DNA of 64,000 nt from Yponomeuta sedellus (GCA_934045075.1 OW203721.1:23322181-23386180); one strand, 5' to 3'; positions 1 through 10,860 are shown, counted from the first letter of the stretch. Translations and numbers: made by a program. The notes: generated by a model from the sequence alone, not told the origin.

Positions 1-839
1 TTTGACAACAGAATTTTTTTCGTGACTCAGATGGCATTAGCGTGCGAGCATGCTGAGAGCATTCATTCCCACCTACTGATCTATTGTTAAGCAAATGAAA
101 TTACACAGTAAAATTAAAATTATACTCTACCAAGCACGTGGTAACAACGACGATTATGAAGATAGTTGACCGTCGTAAATAGTTAGACAAAGCAGTTTAC
201 GTAATTTGTAGAAACCCCAGCCTATCGTAAATCTATGATTCAATCAATAAATTTCTTTATTTGTAAACATAAGTGAATTATACAAGATTTTTTAAGGTAG
301 AAAATTCGCTCTAAGATTTGCCTTTGGGCGTACAAACTTAAGTTATATTGTAAAGAAGATTATGTTAAATAAAACGTCACTGCAATTATCATAATTATTG
401 CAAATACACAGTATTCTAATTGATGTAATAATTCAATATAAAAATATAACGTCCAAGTGAGTAAGTACGCCAAAAGCTCCTGCCAATAAAACAAAATAGT
501 AGTTTTATCATTAAATAATGAATGCTCCGTTGGTCTAGCGATTACGCTGCCCATAAAAGTGGTTGTAGATTCGATTTCAACTGAGTCCACCGTACTTTAA
601 GTTGACAGGCATAAAAAGAGAAATTACATAGAAATTCCTAACCTAAAAGTACAGATCGCGACCTTGTCGCTGAAAGTAGTCTCTTCCAATACATTAGACA
701 ATAGACCTCAGTTTGGATGTATTCCTATGATTGCGAGGTTGTTGATTCTTTCTGGCGGCCGGCCCTCCTAATTTGAAACTAAGACAAAACTTATTGTTAT
801 TACATACTTCAATCAATCAATAAAAAAATCCCTGTATTC
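1..839. other. Unassigned AT-rich stretch
   Basis: No gene is visible. A weak tRNA-like block at about 524-586 (A-box-like 'tggtctagcgattacgc', B-box-like 'gtagattcgatttc') looks like the eroded head of a tS-F SINE. The rest shows nothing I can name. Confidence 0.5.
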
Positions 840-920
840 GTCCACTGTCTTCGGCCATCCTCATCCAGCAATTTGCTTCAGATCGTCGGCCCAGAGAGTC
901 AACGGGCGTCCTACGCTGCG
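840..920 (-). mobile_element. RTE-type LINE fragment
   Basis: Read on the minus strand, the translation gives RSVGRPLTLWADDLKQIAG, close to the 'GRPxTRWxDDLxxxAG' C-terminal segment of the RTE copies at 31959 and 43363. Only about 80 bp remain. Confidence 0.6.
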
Positions 921-1386
921 TTATTGCGTAGATGAGCTAAAATATACCATTTAGAAAAAAAAACGTATTACACCATGAAAAAATGTCGCGGCGATCATGT
1001 TCAGCGGTGAATACGCAGCTTACAAGCCCAACACTTGGCAAGCCGAGAGCCTAATGTTTTCACAGGCAGGGAATGGCGTCTGCTTTCGGTAATACGACAA
1101 AAGCACCGTAGGCCCGCGATACCATCGCATGATTTATCTGCCTGATATTAATACCTGTCGGGTTGGCCTATCCGCTGAGGCTGGAAGTCGTATTAATCGT
1201 GGGTAACGTTGCTTTGACGAGAAAGCTTTTGCGTTTTCGGCGTCTTAGTATCTTGTCACACAAATACAAAGTTGGTGTCGTCTAAGAATTCTCTTGGCAT
1301 GGCGGCTTTAGCCGGCATAATAAAAAAAAACACTTGCCTGTTTTACTTAAAGTTGCATCTAAAAAAGTTACATAAATTATTTTTAT
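921..1386. other. Unassigned intergenic sequence
   Basis: No coding frame and no recognised repeat. There is a small dyad of ATTAATAC with GTATTAAT at about 1147-1197. Confidence 0.5.
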
Positions 1387-1565
1387 GAACTTCGTCCTGC
1401 CTAACAGTCGATTCTTCATTTTTTTTTTATTTTTCTCTCCGTAAGAACCATTCTCGTAGGTACATCAAGGAATATTCTAAAAAAAGAATTAGCGAAATCG
1501 GTTCAGCTGCTCTCGAGATTTGCGCTTACCAATACATTCAGCGATCCATTTTTATATTATAGATA
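1387..1565 (-). mobile_element. Helitron-like short element, 3' end missing
   Basis: Minus-strand copy of the family seen complete at 4591, 42995 and 54694. The TCTATAATATAAA-like start, the 'ctcgagagcagctgaacc' block and the 'aacagtcg' block are present. The terminal GGTCAGCTAGT is missing, so this copy is 3'-truncated. Confidence 0.65.
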
Positions 1566-1795
1566 TTTTATGTTAAGTAAACCCCTCTCCTTCTCTTTTT
1601 GGGAGAAATTGCTTACTACGAGTAAGATACCCAAAATAACATGTGGCGATGTCGTGTGGGCATGCTTTAGTTAGACCATAACTTAGTACATATATCATAG
1701 TATCATTTATAATTATATCTCGTAATGGTTGTGATCTACTTTGTACACCAAACAGATAATGTAAAATAAATTGTGTATATATAAATAACGCTGCC
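1566..1795. other. Unassigned AT-rich sequence
   Basis: AT-rich sequence with no gene and no repeat that I recognise. Confidence 0.4.
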
Positions 1796-2012
1796 CATTT
1801 GTTTAGGTTGTTGAAAAAATGTCAACAATCTTGATAAGTCTTTTTATTCAAATAATACACTTTATAAATCAAAATATTTACACTTTACCAATTTAATGTA
1901 AAATTCAATGTATTTCATGAAATTCAAGTAAAATGTCAATAATTTTATTTATAAAGTGTATATTTCCTTAAAAAGACTTATCAAGATTACTTTTTATGTA
2001 CCTAAACAAATG
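1796..2012. mobile_element. Foldback MITE (217 bp)
   Basis: The ends are inverted repeats of about 65 bp. The left arm starts 'catttgtttaggt' and the right arm ends 'acctaaacaaatg'. Inner arm blocks 'cttgataagtcttttt' and 'acactttataaat' are matched in inverse order at 1930-1990. There is no coding content. The superfamily is unknown because no target duplication is clear. Confidence 0.75.
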
Positions 2013-2373
2013 TACCATAGGTATGTAGACTCTGTATTGGTGTTTCTGTTCAAAGAAATGATTTGATTTGTCTAGGATTATGCAAAGTTCCAAATGAAGA
2101 AAGGCAATTAAAATATCTGCTCGTGCCATCCAATTTACTAAAGAACATTTCCAGCCAATCAGCGGCAGCGGTTAGCCGCTTAGTGATAGACAGCCAATCG
2201 AAACAGCGAACCGCCGATTAATCACCATCAGGAAATGGCGAATTATCATAAAGCGAGGCGCGTGCTATCTTTTCTTAAGTCTCTTCAAAACTAAAGAAAC
2301 TTCTTGAATTAAACGCGCCATTGTGCATTTAGACATGTGATCAGTGCAATGAAGTATTAAAATAAATTACGAG
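2013..2373. other. Single-copy-looking stretch with two CCAAT motifs
   Basis: It holds two CCAATC motifs near 2155 and 2195 around a small GCGG/CCGC dyad. These could be promoter elements, but no gene follows; a repeat starts at 2374. Any regulatory reading is weak. Confidence 0.2.
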
Positions 2374-2705
2374 AAGCGCTCGTGATCTAGTGGAACCGAG
2401 TGATTGGAATGAACCGCTTGAGTTAAGCACCAGCAAGCGCGGTCTGATGCTGGATGGCTGACTATCCCGTGACTACCGCTAATGGCATTTTTCCGAGCGC
2501 TTCCATGCTTCGCAAGGCTCGCATGCAGTCGCTAAGGCATCTCGGAGGCCTTATAGGCGGCTTGAAAACTTCTGACAGGAAGGCCCGCCACTGTCTCCGC
2601 CAACCCGGGCTTGGCCCCAGTGGTGTAGTATGGCCTAACCTTTCTGCGATGCAGGAAGAGACCCGTGTCCCAGCAGTGAGGATAAACAAAGGGTTGATGT
2701 CATCA
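2374..2705 (+). mobile_element. 5S-SINE copy 1
   Basis: Starts with the family head 'aagcgctcgt' and ends at the 'gggttgat' tail, followed by (atc)-rich sequence. About 30 bp between 'cgcaaggc' and 'gcagtcg' are deleted compared with the copy at 26463. Any open frames here belong to the repeat. Confidence 0.85.
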
Positions 2706-3385
2706 TCAATTTTGGTACATTCGACGTCAGGTGAGCCTTTACATTTTTGTTGCAAAGAGACTGAGGATGAGAGTGGTTCGTAACGTATTTCTTTGTCTCC
2801 CAAATAGTACATGATGTCATCAGTCGTCAAGCTAACGGCAAAAGGCCATAAAGCCTGCCTTTCTTCTCAGACAGAAGGACCATATCGACAAAAACGGCAA
2901 CGTTCAGCGCCTTCTTTACGCACGGATATCCTGACGAATTACTTACGTTTGCTATTTTAAATATCAAGGAACTGACAGTTTAATAGTTCGGAATCCTTCA
3001 GTATTTCGTGCGCATAATGGGGAGCTAGTATAAATAACGTATTGATGTCACTGAAGATGCTATGTTGAATAAGAAGTAGCAGTACATTTTTTTATAGTAT
3101 GTAATACTTTTCTGTCAAAACATCATTCTAAAAAGGCACGTGGTAGAAAAACGCGCCATACTTAATTTATGATATTAAAATCTGAACTAGGTTCTGAATC
3201 TGGCAAATTAATTGTTTTCATCCATTTACAAGCTTTTAGAAACCTTTAGAAATTAATGAGAAACGTTATGTAAAGTTTTTTTTTAAAAAAAAAGCACGCA
3301 GAAAAAGATTTCCCCCTTTTATGAACAGCGAAATGTCCGAAAAAAATTAGTGAGTTTTTACATCTTCTAGGGTACAAAAGCCACA
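2706..3385. other. Unassigned AT-rich intergenic sequence
   Basis: No open frame of note, homopolymer-rich at 3275-3295. I see no recognised repeat. Confidence 0.5.
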
Positions 3386-3566
3386 TTACAATCTATTTAT
3401 CCTTACTTGTACAATTTAGTAAACAAGATTCTAATCTCAAAATTGATATTTCATGGCAAAAATTTATATCTTCTCTCAAATCCACGAAGTTTTCGACAAA
3501 AAAATCATACTTTACCGGTAGAATCTTGTTTACATCATTGAACAAATAAGGACAAAGAGATTGTAA
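3386..3566. mobile_element. Foldback MITE (181 bp)
   Basis: Terminal inverted arms of about 47 bp: left 'ttacaatctatttatcctta' and on to 'caagattct', right 'agaatcttgtttacat' and on to 'agattgtaa'. The centre is AT-rich and non-coding. Confidence 0.75.
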
Positions 3567-4590
3567 AGTTTAGCGCAAGTTCCTTAATTGCGATTTATAT
3601 TATCGCAAATTCACAAAATCACTGGCATCGCGAGTCACCATAAGATTGTCTCTGAATGAATGTGTTGCAGTTTCTGTTTTGTACAGTCCAGTCGCGTCCA
3701 CTAACATGTAAACATCTAAGTACCTTGTCACATTAACCTCTTCTAGCCTGATGTATGAGTAAATTACTATTTTGACTTTGAAAAGGTACTGAAGTGCATA
3801 TCTACAATGTTAGTGCACGTGACTGTAATGTGAAAAACTTATTTATGAAAGGTAACAACATATAATTCCGTCGCTGCAATTATTGCATAGGTTAGCAAAT
3901 ATGGCCTTGTTCATCAGTACTATCCCTGAGAAATTTTATTTTTATATGTAGCTTATAAAACCTTATAAAATAATAATAATAAGAACCAAAAATTTTATGA
4001 AGAGCTCTTGAGATACCTGCAAAGTCCAAGTGGCCGTTCTGAACATAATTATTCTTTGTCCGTGGTCTACGAGACTCGTCCAAACAACGTCCGAAATTAA
4101 ACAGGCTGTGGTACCTACATCTCTCAACCGGTTGTCTGACGAAGGAGCATGGTGGCCTAAAGCTTCTTGGGAGAATCACCAAGACAAAGATCACCAAAAA
4201 GGTCCCTCTTCCGATCTGGTCGTGTTAGACGATTTCATTCATGCACTCGCGGAAAAAAGAACGAACGCGTTGCGGCAATTTGCCTTTTGGAACCGCCAAT
4301 CCCTGTACGCGATATTATTGTAAACATTAACAAGAGAAAGTAGCTTTAAACTGTGTTTCTGATTTTCGCTGAAGTCTCACAGTTTTGAGCTCAATGATAT
4401 TGTATGGACGTATAGGGAAGACTCGGGGAACTAATGGCCGTTGGGGCGAACAAGTCTGTCCTGGCGACCGCGGACCGGACGACTCAGCGCAGGTAGACCA
4501 TCAACATGTAGTGTTGTAGAACTATTATAAATAATAAAACTGGAACGAATTTAACTTTGTGCTTTATTGTACTGTTTTATTTAGTTTATA
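3567..4590. other. Unassigned, one short open frame
   Basis: An open frame of 97 codons (4030-4323, plus) shows no motif that I recognise and overlaps an equally open minus-strand frame (3892-4197). I do not call it a gene. The GC-richer block at 4420-4500 is also unassigned. Confidence 0.4.
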
Positions 4591-4769
4591 TCTATAATAT
4601 AAAAATGAATCGATGAATGTGTTGGTAAGCGCAAATCTCGAGAGCAGCTGAACCGATTTCGCTAATTATTTTTTTAGAATATTCCTTGAAGTACTATGAT
4701 GGTTCTTACGGAGGGGAAAAAATAAAGATTCGACTGTTAGGCAGTACGAAGTTCGTTGGGTCAGCTAGT
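4591..4769 (+). mobile_element. Helitron-like short element (179 bp)
   Basis: Begins TCTATAATATAAAAATGAAT and ends GGGTCAGCTAGT. Three copies in this window share both ends (also 42995 and 54694). The 5' TC and 3' CTAGT fit Helitrons, which carry TC and CTRR ends without terminal inverted repeats. It resembles the lepidopteran LEP1-type elements as I remember them. It has no coding capacity. Confidence 0.7.
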
Positions 4770-4835
4770 TTTATAATAAAAACTGAAAACTGGATAAAAA
4801 CGGATAAGCAGTTAAAAATAGTCAGATCAAGTCAA

Positions 4836-5090
4836 GATGTGAAGTAGTAAGGATGAAAAAATTAGGGAAATCTCGAAATGTAATTTAAAATAAAAATATT
4901 TGAAAATGATAGATGGAAAAAGAAATATAAAAAATGGTGTAAAGAGGTTTGCACCGTTACAAACAGGTTGCCCGACGACCTGGTTGCGCTGGATGCGGAC
5001 AGCACAAGACCGGGAAGATTGGAAAACCACGAGGAAGAACTATGTCCTGCAGTGGGCGTCGAATGGCTGATAATGACGATGATGATGATA
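4836..5090 (+). mobile_element. RTE-like LINE 3' end, with (GAT)n tail
   Basis: The frame reads TTWLRWMRTAQDREDWKTTR and then a motif like YVLQWASNG before a stop, the usual extreme C-terminus of RTE-type reverse transcriptases. A (GATGAT)n tail follows. The upstream 130 bp (4836-4968) is repeated in inverse orientation at 16345-16466, including a segment that reads CNGANLFTPF on the opposite strand. Confidence 0.65.
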
Positions 5091-5133
5091 GGGAAGACGC
5101 GGGTTTAGTCCATAGCTACTAACATAATATATA

Positions 5134-5231
5134 GGCAAAAAAATTGCTTCTGGCCCCACACTAGGATACCCTGTGTCGTGAGAACCATAAACAACGACCT
5201 CACAAACATGTAGACATCCAGGACCTAACTG
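5134..5231 (-). mobile_element. tS-B SINE, 3' part only
   Basis: Minus-strand body of the tS-B SINE ('ggccccacactaggatacc' and 'aaacatgtagacatcc'). The tRNA-like head is missing. Confidence 0.7.
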
Positions 5232-5251
5232 TGTAGTTAACTGTTTTTTTT

Positions 5252-5331
5252 TCTAGTGATAGTTTCTATCGGGGTCGTGGTAAGTGGCAGTTCCTGGCCT
5301 CTGCCTACCCATCTGGGATCCAGGCGTGAGG
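5252..5331 (+). mobile_element. LINE 3'-end family Q
   Basis: The block 'gtcgtggtaagtggcagt' ... 'ggcgtgaggtt' recurs in inverse orientation at 19416-19495 and in diverged form at 28498-28580. It leads straight into the TATG array, so the array probably grew from the tail of this element. Confidence 0.55.
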
Positions 5332-5535
5332 TTATGTATGTATGTATGTATGTATGTATGTATGTATGTATGTATGTATGTATGTATGTATGTATGTATG
5401 TATGTATGTATGTATGTATGTATGTATGTATGTATGTATGTATGTATGTATGTATGTATGTATGTATGTATGTATGTATGTATGTATGTATGTATGTATG
5501 TATGTATGTATGTATGTATGTACGTATGTATGTAT
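5332..5535. repeat. (TATG)n microsatellite, about 200 bp
   Basis: Roughly fifty nearly perfect copies of a 4-bp unit, with one TACG interruption close to 5522. Its three open frames (MYVC repeats) are artefacts of the repeat. Confidence 0.97.
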
Positions 5536-5572
5536 GATAGTGTCTAATGATAGTGTCTAGTGATAGTGATAA
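5536..5572. repeat. Short GATAGTG(TCTA) repeats
   Basis: Three imperfect copies of 'gatagtgtcta' directly after the TATG array. Confidence 0.6.
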
Positions 5573-5620
5573 ATGCGACTTATTTGGGATAAAAATCTAC
5601 CCCGAATTCTCAACTTCTAC

Positions 5621-6112
5621 TAAAGGAAGGCCAATGAGAAGAGATAAAGAATGTAAACAAACGGACCGTTACTGAGTTACATTGCGATAGTGAGCGATTA
5701 TTATCTCTGTCCTTGTCACACGTATGCGGTAATGGCGTCATTTGATCGACGACAGCTGTCGTTGCGTATTTCGTGGTACAGGAAAACTTTCAGTTCGGCT
5801 GTTGTCAACATTTGGTGTCATCCGCCATTTTGTGAACTATAATAGTTCATTCCTATTTACATTGCGCTTGAAGTGATACGAGGACAATTTTTATAGCCAT
5901 ATTGACAGCATGATTGATAATACTATGGATAGTTTTGTCATAAATACTGCTGTTTCGTACTCTTCCGGTGCATCATGTTTGACTAATACAGACGACAGCG
6001 ATTAGAATAGGGAATCCGAAATTTGTATAACTATAATTTATTCAAATAAAAATGTTTTGAAGCCCTGAAACTTTCTTTACACTCTTTATCTCGTCTCATT
6101 GGCCTTCCTTTA
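5621..6112. mobile_element. DNA-transposon-like element with 37-bp inverted ends
   Basis: The left end 'taaaggaaggccaatgagaa' and the right end read on the other strand match over about 37 bp with two or three differences. Both ends begin with TA, which fits a TA target duplication (Tc1/mariner-like) but is not proof. The interior of about 420 bp is non-coding and contains a perfect palindrome ACGACAGCTGTCGT at 5749-5762. Confidence 0.65.
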
Positions 6113-7236
6113 TTACTATTCATATTCTTCCTCGTGACTGACACCGACTTATATAGTAAAAAACACTCTAATCAGCAGAGCACAGAAACTCAGCAATATT
6201 CAGAGCGCCACCTGCTGTTTTCGTGCCGGCTACTTCGGTGATCCCTAGATTTAACAGCCGAATGTAGCACTTGTAGGTCACCAAAGGCTGGCCGGTTCGA
6301 GTAGACAGTTATGCCAGTAGGGTAGTTTAATTAGGCGCTGACAATGCTGCATTTATCTGTAGTTTCAGTTGTACATTTATACTTTTATGACTCGTACTCC
6401 TTGAACGAAAACTTACCCCATATTTATGTACTTCTTGACACTCAAACTGTCAGGTTTCAGTGTTTTGTTTTATAAGTAAGAGAAGCAACTAATAAATTGT
6501 TAACGGGTGTTACCAGTTACATAATTGTTGATGTATGGAAAACCAAAGACAAAATCAAGTAAGTTATCAGTAGAGTGTATAATTAAGGGTAATATTAATA
6601 CGACTCTACAACTTAGTCGATATTACTATAACGCTAGTGAGCTTTGTTAGAACAATCTGTAGCTCGTCAAAACACCTGCACCGAGTCTGCCAAAGAAACT
6701 ACTGGTGATCTATCTTCCAGTGCAAATCGCATGAAGCTGAATGTCCAAATATTAAACTCGCAGAAAAGGTCATAACCAAGTGACCAACATGTAAAAGCAG
6801 ATCTTAACCTGCTCACGATTGGTGCCGAAATTGCACGAAGGGGTTTATTTTGTAGTAAAGTCAGTAGCCGCATACACGACACTTTTTTGTTTAAATCTAG
6901 TATTTAGTGCGCTTGCTATAAGGTCGTCATAAGTTAAAACCCGATCTATTGCCGAGTGTACAGTCGCGGTCACATGAGAATGGTGCTACGCCCACGCACC
7001 GCGACCGGTATGCGAGGAACATTCGGTTAGACAAGTGATTACATCGAGGCGATGAGTCATCATAGGTCAATCGATATAATAATACGAGTAGTAATACTTT
7101 TTTTTAGATGAGGTTATCTATAACTACTTAGTAGAGATATTCTTTTTGGTATTTGATAATAGCTAGTGAGTAAGAGGGTCACTTACAAAAGATGCCGCTA
7201 ATTGTAATCAGCTTGTTTGGAATCAGGAACGTACCT
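6113..7236. other. Unassigned intergenic sequence
   Basis: No gene, no long open frame and no recognised repeat. Part of it may be unique sequence. Confidence 0.5.
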
Positions 7237-7264
7237 GAAAATAAATAAATAAATAAATAAATAA
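7237..7264. repeat. (AATA)n microsatellite
   Basis: About seven tandem AATA units. Confidence 0.9.
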
Positions 7265-7404
7265 ATGTCAAATAAAGCAATTATTAAAACTTTTCTAACC
7301 AATTTGTGCTACCGAACCCACGATAGAAGAAGAAGAAGAAGATATGTAAGGAAACCTTTGTTGACTTTATCGTCATGTACTTAGAGTTAAATGACGCTAA
7401 ATGT

Positions 7405-7597
7405 TGACGTCTTCGGTGGCGCAGCGGTTTAGCACGCTGACTTGAAAACCGAAGGTCTCGGGTTCGATCCCCGGCCGGGTCAAACTAGGAAACGATGTTT
7501 TCTGGTTTGTCTGCTCGGGTCTTGGATTTATTGTATTACATTTATCGTCGAGCTAGCACCTGTAAAACAAGTAATTTAGTTGTGATATTTATTTATT
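7405..7597 (+). mobile_element. tS-C SINE
   Basis: tRNA-like head with an A-box 'tggcgcagcggtttagc' and a B-box 'gggttcgatcccc', then the body 'aaactaggaaacga' and 'atcgtcgagctagcacc'. The 3' end is shorter than in the copy at 11807. Confidence 0.85.
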
Positions 7598-8130
7598 TAA
7601 ATAATTGGTAATTAAAAACTTTAGTGTAAGACTTTAGTGAAATGTGCAGGTGATAGCCTGTGCTGTTTTTTACTCTCGAAATGGCCAATACACACTCTCA
7701 TTCTAAGATAAGTAGGTACTTAATAGTGTAAGATATAGAAAGACGCAGAAAAGCACTTTTGACGGCGACGTTACATTATTCTGTGTGAATGTTTGTGTGT
7801 GACACCGATTTGGGGAAAAAGAAACATTTTTCAACTCATATTTATTTATCAATTTCTCATCAATAATATGGCCATTTATTTTATTATAGTAGTGCCTTTT
7901 CTATTGTCGGCGCTGGCTTTTTAATCTCATAGAGTTCATTAGCCTCAACGTCGAAGTAGTCAAATTTGATGGTACAGATGGACCTGTTCTTTTTAGTGGT
8001 TTCTCGTGATGGAGTTATTGCGAGTAAAGTTAGATTTTTGTCCGAGTGTACTAACGCAAAGTAGGATCAGATATAGTCGCTCTTAAGAAAAAAGTATGTC
8101 CGTGCTGAGACAAATGCTTGAAAATAGTGT
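7598..8130. other. Unassigned intergenic sequence
   Basis: AT-rich, no gene or recognised repeat. Confidence 0.45.
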
Positions 8131-8202
8131 CCCGCCCCCACTGAGGGGCACAGGTCTTTTTCCTCAGGAAGGTATAGGCCGTACTCCACCACGGCGCATC
8201 TG
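8131..8202 (-). mobile_element. 5S-SINE 3' fragment, inverse
   Basis: The minus-strand 3' end of a 5S-SINE ('ggggcacaggtct' ... 'tactccaccacgg') abuts the tS-B copy that follows. Confidence 0.75.
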
Positions 8203-8385
8203 CCTATCACGAGAGAAGGTCCCGGATTAGAACCCCGGCTGGGTATGAAAAAAAGACAGGTCTTGGATGTTTACATATTTGTGATGTCGTCGTTTCTGGT
8301 CCCCACGACACAGGCTATGCTAGTATGGGGCCAGTCAATGTATGTTCCTGTATGTAAATGTCATGTTATGTTGTATAATAAAAAA
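8203..8385 (+). mobile_element. tS-B SINE between inverted 5S-SINE ends
   Basis: The head lacks its A-box, but the B-box ('aggtcccggattagaacccc') and the body to 'tgtaaatgtcatgttatgtt' are present. 5S-SINE 3' fragments lie on both sides in opposite orientations (8131-8202 and 8386-8447). Confidence 0.75.
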
Positions 8386-8447
8386 ATTTCCTGCGTTGCA
8401 GAAAGAGACCCGTGCCCCAGCAGTGTAGACATACAAAGGTTGATATC
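8386..8447 (+). mobile_element. 5S-SINE 3' fragment, direct
   Basis: The last 60 bp of a 5S-SINE ('agagacccgtgccccagcag' and the 'ggttgatatc' tail) are fused to the 3' end of tS-B. Confidence 0.75.
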
Positions 8448-8489
8448 TTAACGTAAACAATATTATGAATAATAATTTTCACAGAAAAC

Positions 8490-8672
8490 AATCACTTGTG
8501 CTGGTCCCAAACTAGGATACCCCGTGCTATGGTAACCAAGTTTGGACATAACAGATATGGATACACTCAGACTGAGACCAGTTCAACATATCAAGTACCG
8601 TAGCCGCCCATGGGAATCGAACAAACGACCTCTGTTTGGTATTCAAGCGTGTTTAACGCTAGACCAGTTGTT
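8490..8672 (-). mobile_element. tS-F SINE
   Basis: On the minus strand the tRNA-like head ('tggtctagcgt', 'ttcgattccc') is followed by the tS-F body ('ggttaccatagcac', 'tatcctagtttggga'). The copy is nearly complete. Confidence 0.7.
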
Positions 8673-8970
8673 TTTAATATTCCAACTTGATTCCCATTTT
8701 AGGACCAATGCTTGTATAATAAGTTGTAACTTAGTATACAAGGTTGTCGGGCCCAAACTTGCAACGTTTTGCATAGTGAGCAAAAAAGTTGAAAGCCCTA
8801 GTTATCCCACTAATATGAAGTCTTAGGGCCAGTTTTCGAATCGAGAACGGCACTAAGTAAAAATTTAAGTAACGTTCTGCCACGACCCTTGCTGAGAAAT
8901 TCGAAGAGACAGTTAACAATTAACGAATTCTCAATTCAAAAATTGCCCTGCCGCCCGTAAATCACTTCTA

Positions 8971-9300
8971 AGGCACTTAAGGGCCCTAAGTAGCGCCAAT
9001 GGATTAAAATCATAACTTTTTAAACTACGTGTTTGTCTAAAAGTAAACATGAGAAACCTTTACAACTGTGGTAACTATTTTTAGAACCTAGGATCAACAA
9101 CCTAGGACTTAACACGATTTCCGCAAAGTTGGGCACTTTTTTTAAAAGTACCTACACTTCACAAAGCTGAACCACTATGACAAATATTTTTAGAACCTAC
9201 TGTTTAGAACCAAGGATCAGAACTTCATCAAGATTTCCGCAAAAAACGGGCGTTTTTAGCGGAAACCGATTAAAGTCCCAAGACAAGTCCTAGGATTAAA
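8971..9300. mobile_element. Foldback MITE, diverged copy of the 62188 family
   Basis: It shares the subterminal blocks 'agcgccaatgga' and 'aaaatcataact' and the central blocks 'caacctaggactt' and 'gatttccgc' with the copy at 62188-62544. The right inverted end is lost. Confidence 0.65.
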
Positions 9301-9750
9301 CTAGACTGTTTGGATAAATTTTGAGCTTGACAAAGACCAAAATCCGTTCACCAAACATCGGAGCATAGCAAAATACCTTCTTCGGCAATTCAGGTGTTTG
9401 ACCACTCTTAGCGTATCTCGCGTCCATTGATGAAATAATACTCCAGTCGTTGTGCAGAGGTTAATAGTTAATGTGCAATGTAACATTTCATCACGGCACG
9501 CCAATGATGCGGCAGTTTAACGACGGCTGTATAATCGAATCATTAATATTGAATCCTATTTAAGAGGCCACGACTTCTTTTATACGTTTTTGACGTTTTG
9601 TGACATTTTTGGGCTGCGATGGAAACTCGCGGCAGAATTTTCACAGAAACATTCCGCCCGCGCGTGTGAAATGCGTTTTTAAGTTGCCGTGGCCCTAAGT
9701 GTTGTCTTTTCGGAATATTTTTATTTTCTATATCATAAGATGCGAATGAC
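9301..9750. other. Unassigned intergenic sequence
   Basis: No recognised gene or repeat. Short open frames on both strands overlap each other. Confidence 0.45.
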
Positions 9751-9934
9751 TGATGATATAAACCCTTGTATGTCCCCACTGCTGGGGCACAGGTGTCTTC
9801 CTTCAATCCTAGGAAGCTTAGGCCATACTCCACTACGAGGGACAAGTCCGGGTTGGTGGAGGATGGTAAGGCTGGCCTTACTGTCAGAAGTTATCGAGCC
9901 GCCCATAAGGCTTCTGACATGTCTTAGCGACTGA
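9751..9934 (-). mobile_element. 5S-SINE copy 2, 3' half
   Basis: Minus-strand 3' half, from the tail to the 'gccatgtcag' region. The 5S-like head is missing, as expected for 5' truncation during reverse transcription. Confidence 0.85.
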
Positions 9935-10399
9935 ATAGACAATAAATAAGTATTTCCTTGTTTAACACCTTTATAACCCTGTTTGTTTAGGTACATGGAG
10001 CGTAATTTCACCCGGAGCTATCTAATGAACCCGCGCGACCAAAAAAATCCTCATTCCTCGTTTACTATGCCTGCGACGTCTGACTGTCCGTCTGAACTAT
10101 AAAAGGCTTTATGTCTTGGGCCGTATTAGGTAGCCAGCTTACACAGAATTCTTATTACAAAAGTAAATAAGACAAGAATCAATGTGGATTCTACGTATTT
10201 TTTTTTTGTTTTTCTCTGTCACATACAAATACGAAACCGGAGCGTAAAGTTCTTAACCAAGAACTTTTACTGAGAGGGCGCCTCATCACACCGTTTATAC
10301 TAGAAATAAACATCTTTAAGATTTGCAAAAGTTAATACATCCTTTATGGGCACTGTATAAATTATTGTGTCTACGATATTTAAGTGAAGAGTGAAGGAA
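9935..10399. other. Unassigned intergenic sequence
   Basis: No recognised gene or repeat. Confidence 0.45.
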
Positions 10400-10757
10400 T
10401 ACTACCTTTCAATAAATTAAATAATGCAGTTAATTAAATATTATGTAGGTATATTATATTATTTCCTCTTCCCATATATATTTTATTTATTAGTATGTAT
10501 GTATATCTTAATTATTTATTCATTTAATTATTTATGTATTTAAGTAAGTTTATATAAATTTCGTTAAATTACTAATTTCAATATTTCTGTATTGCACTGA
10601 CTACCCGTCTCTAATTTCTCTCTCGTCTCCGTCTATGGTTGCCTGGAAGAAATTGCTTTTAGTAATAAGGCCGCCATTTGTACTGTATTTTTTATATAAT
10701 TTCTGTTACTGTAATTTCTGTGTAAAATAAAGAATATTCTGTCTATCTATCTATTAT
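10400..10757 (+). mobile_element. LINE 3' end with (TATC)n tail (family J)
   Basis: Contains the 'ggttgcctggaagaaattgc' ... 'taaggccgccatttgtac' block, an AATAAA-like signal ('aaaataaagaatattc') and a (CTAT)n tail. The same block recurs at 13560, 37170, 47408 and 48085. I read it as the 3' untranslated end of a Jockey-like LINE. Confidence 0.65.
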
Positions 10758-10820
10758 AGTCCTCAGACGTGGTTAAAAAAAGTGTTAATGCCACTCTGTG
10801 TAGAAAATATATTATAACAT

Positions 10821-10860
10821 CATCGACTATGTAGTCGATGTTCTGTTTATGTAAACAGAA
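10821..10860. repeat. Two adjacent 20-bp palindromes
   Basis: CATCGACTATGTAGTCGATG and TTCTGTTTATGTAAACAGAA lie end to end. Each has perfect 9-bp arms and a central TG. Confidence 0.9.

Noticed and set aside
2013..2373. Possible promoter with CCAAT boxes
   Set aside because: No gene or transcript start follows; a SINE begins at 2374.
4030..4323. 97-codon open frame
   Set aside because: No motif, overlapped by a minus-strand frame of similar length, no initiation or splice context that I can support.
5256..5560. Three overlapping MYVC-repeat open frames
   Set aside because: Translation of the (TATG)n microsatellite.
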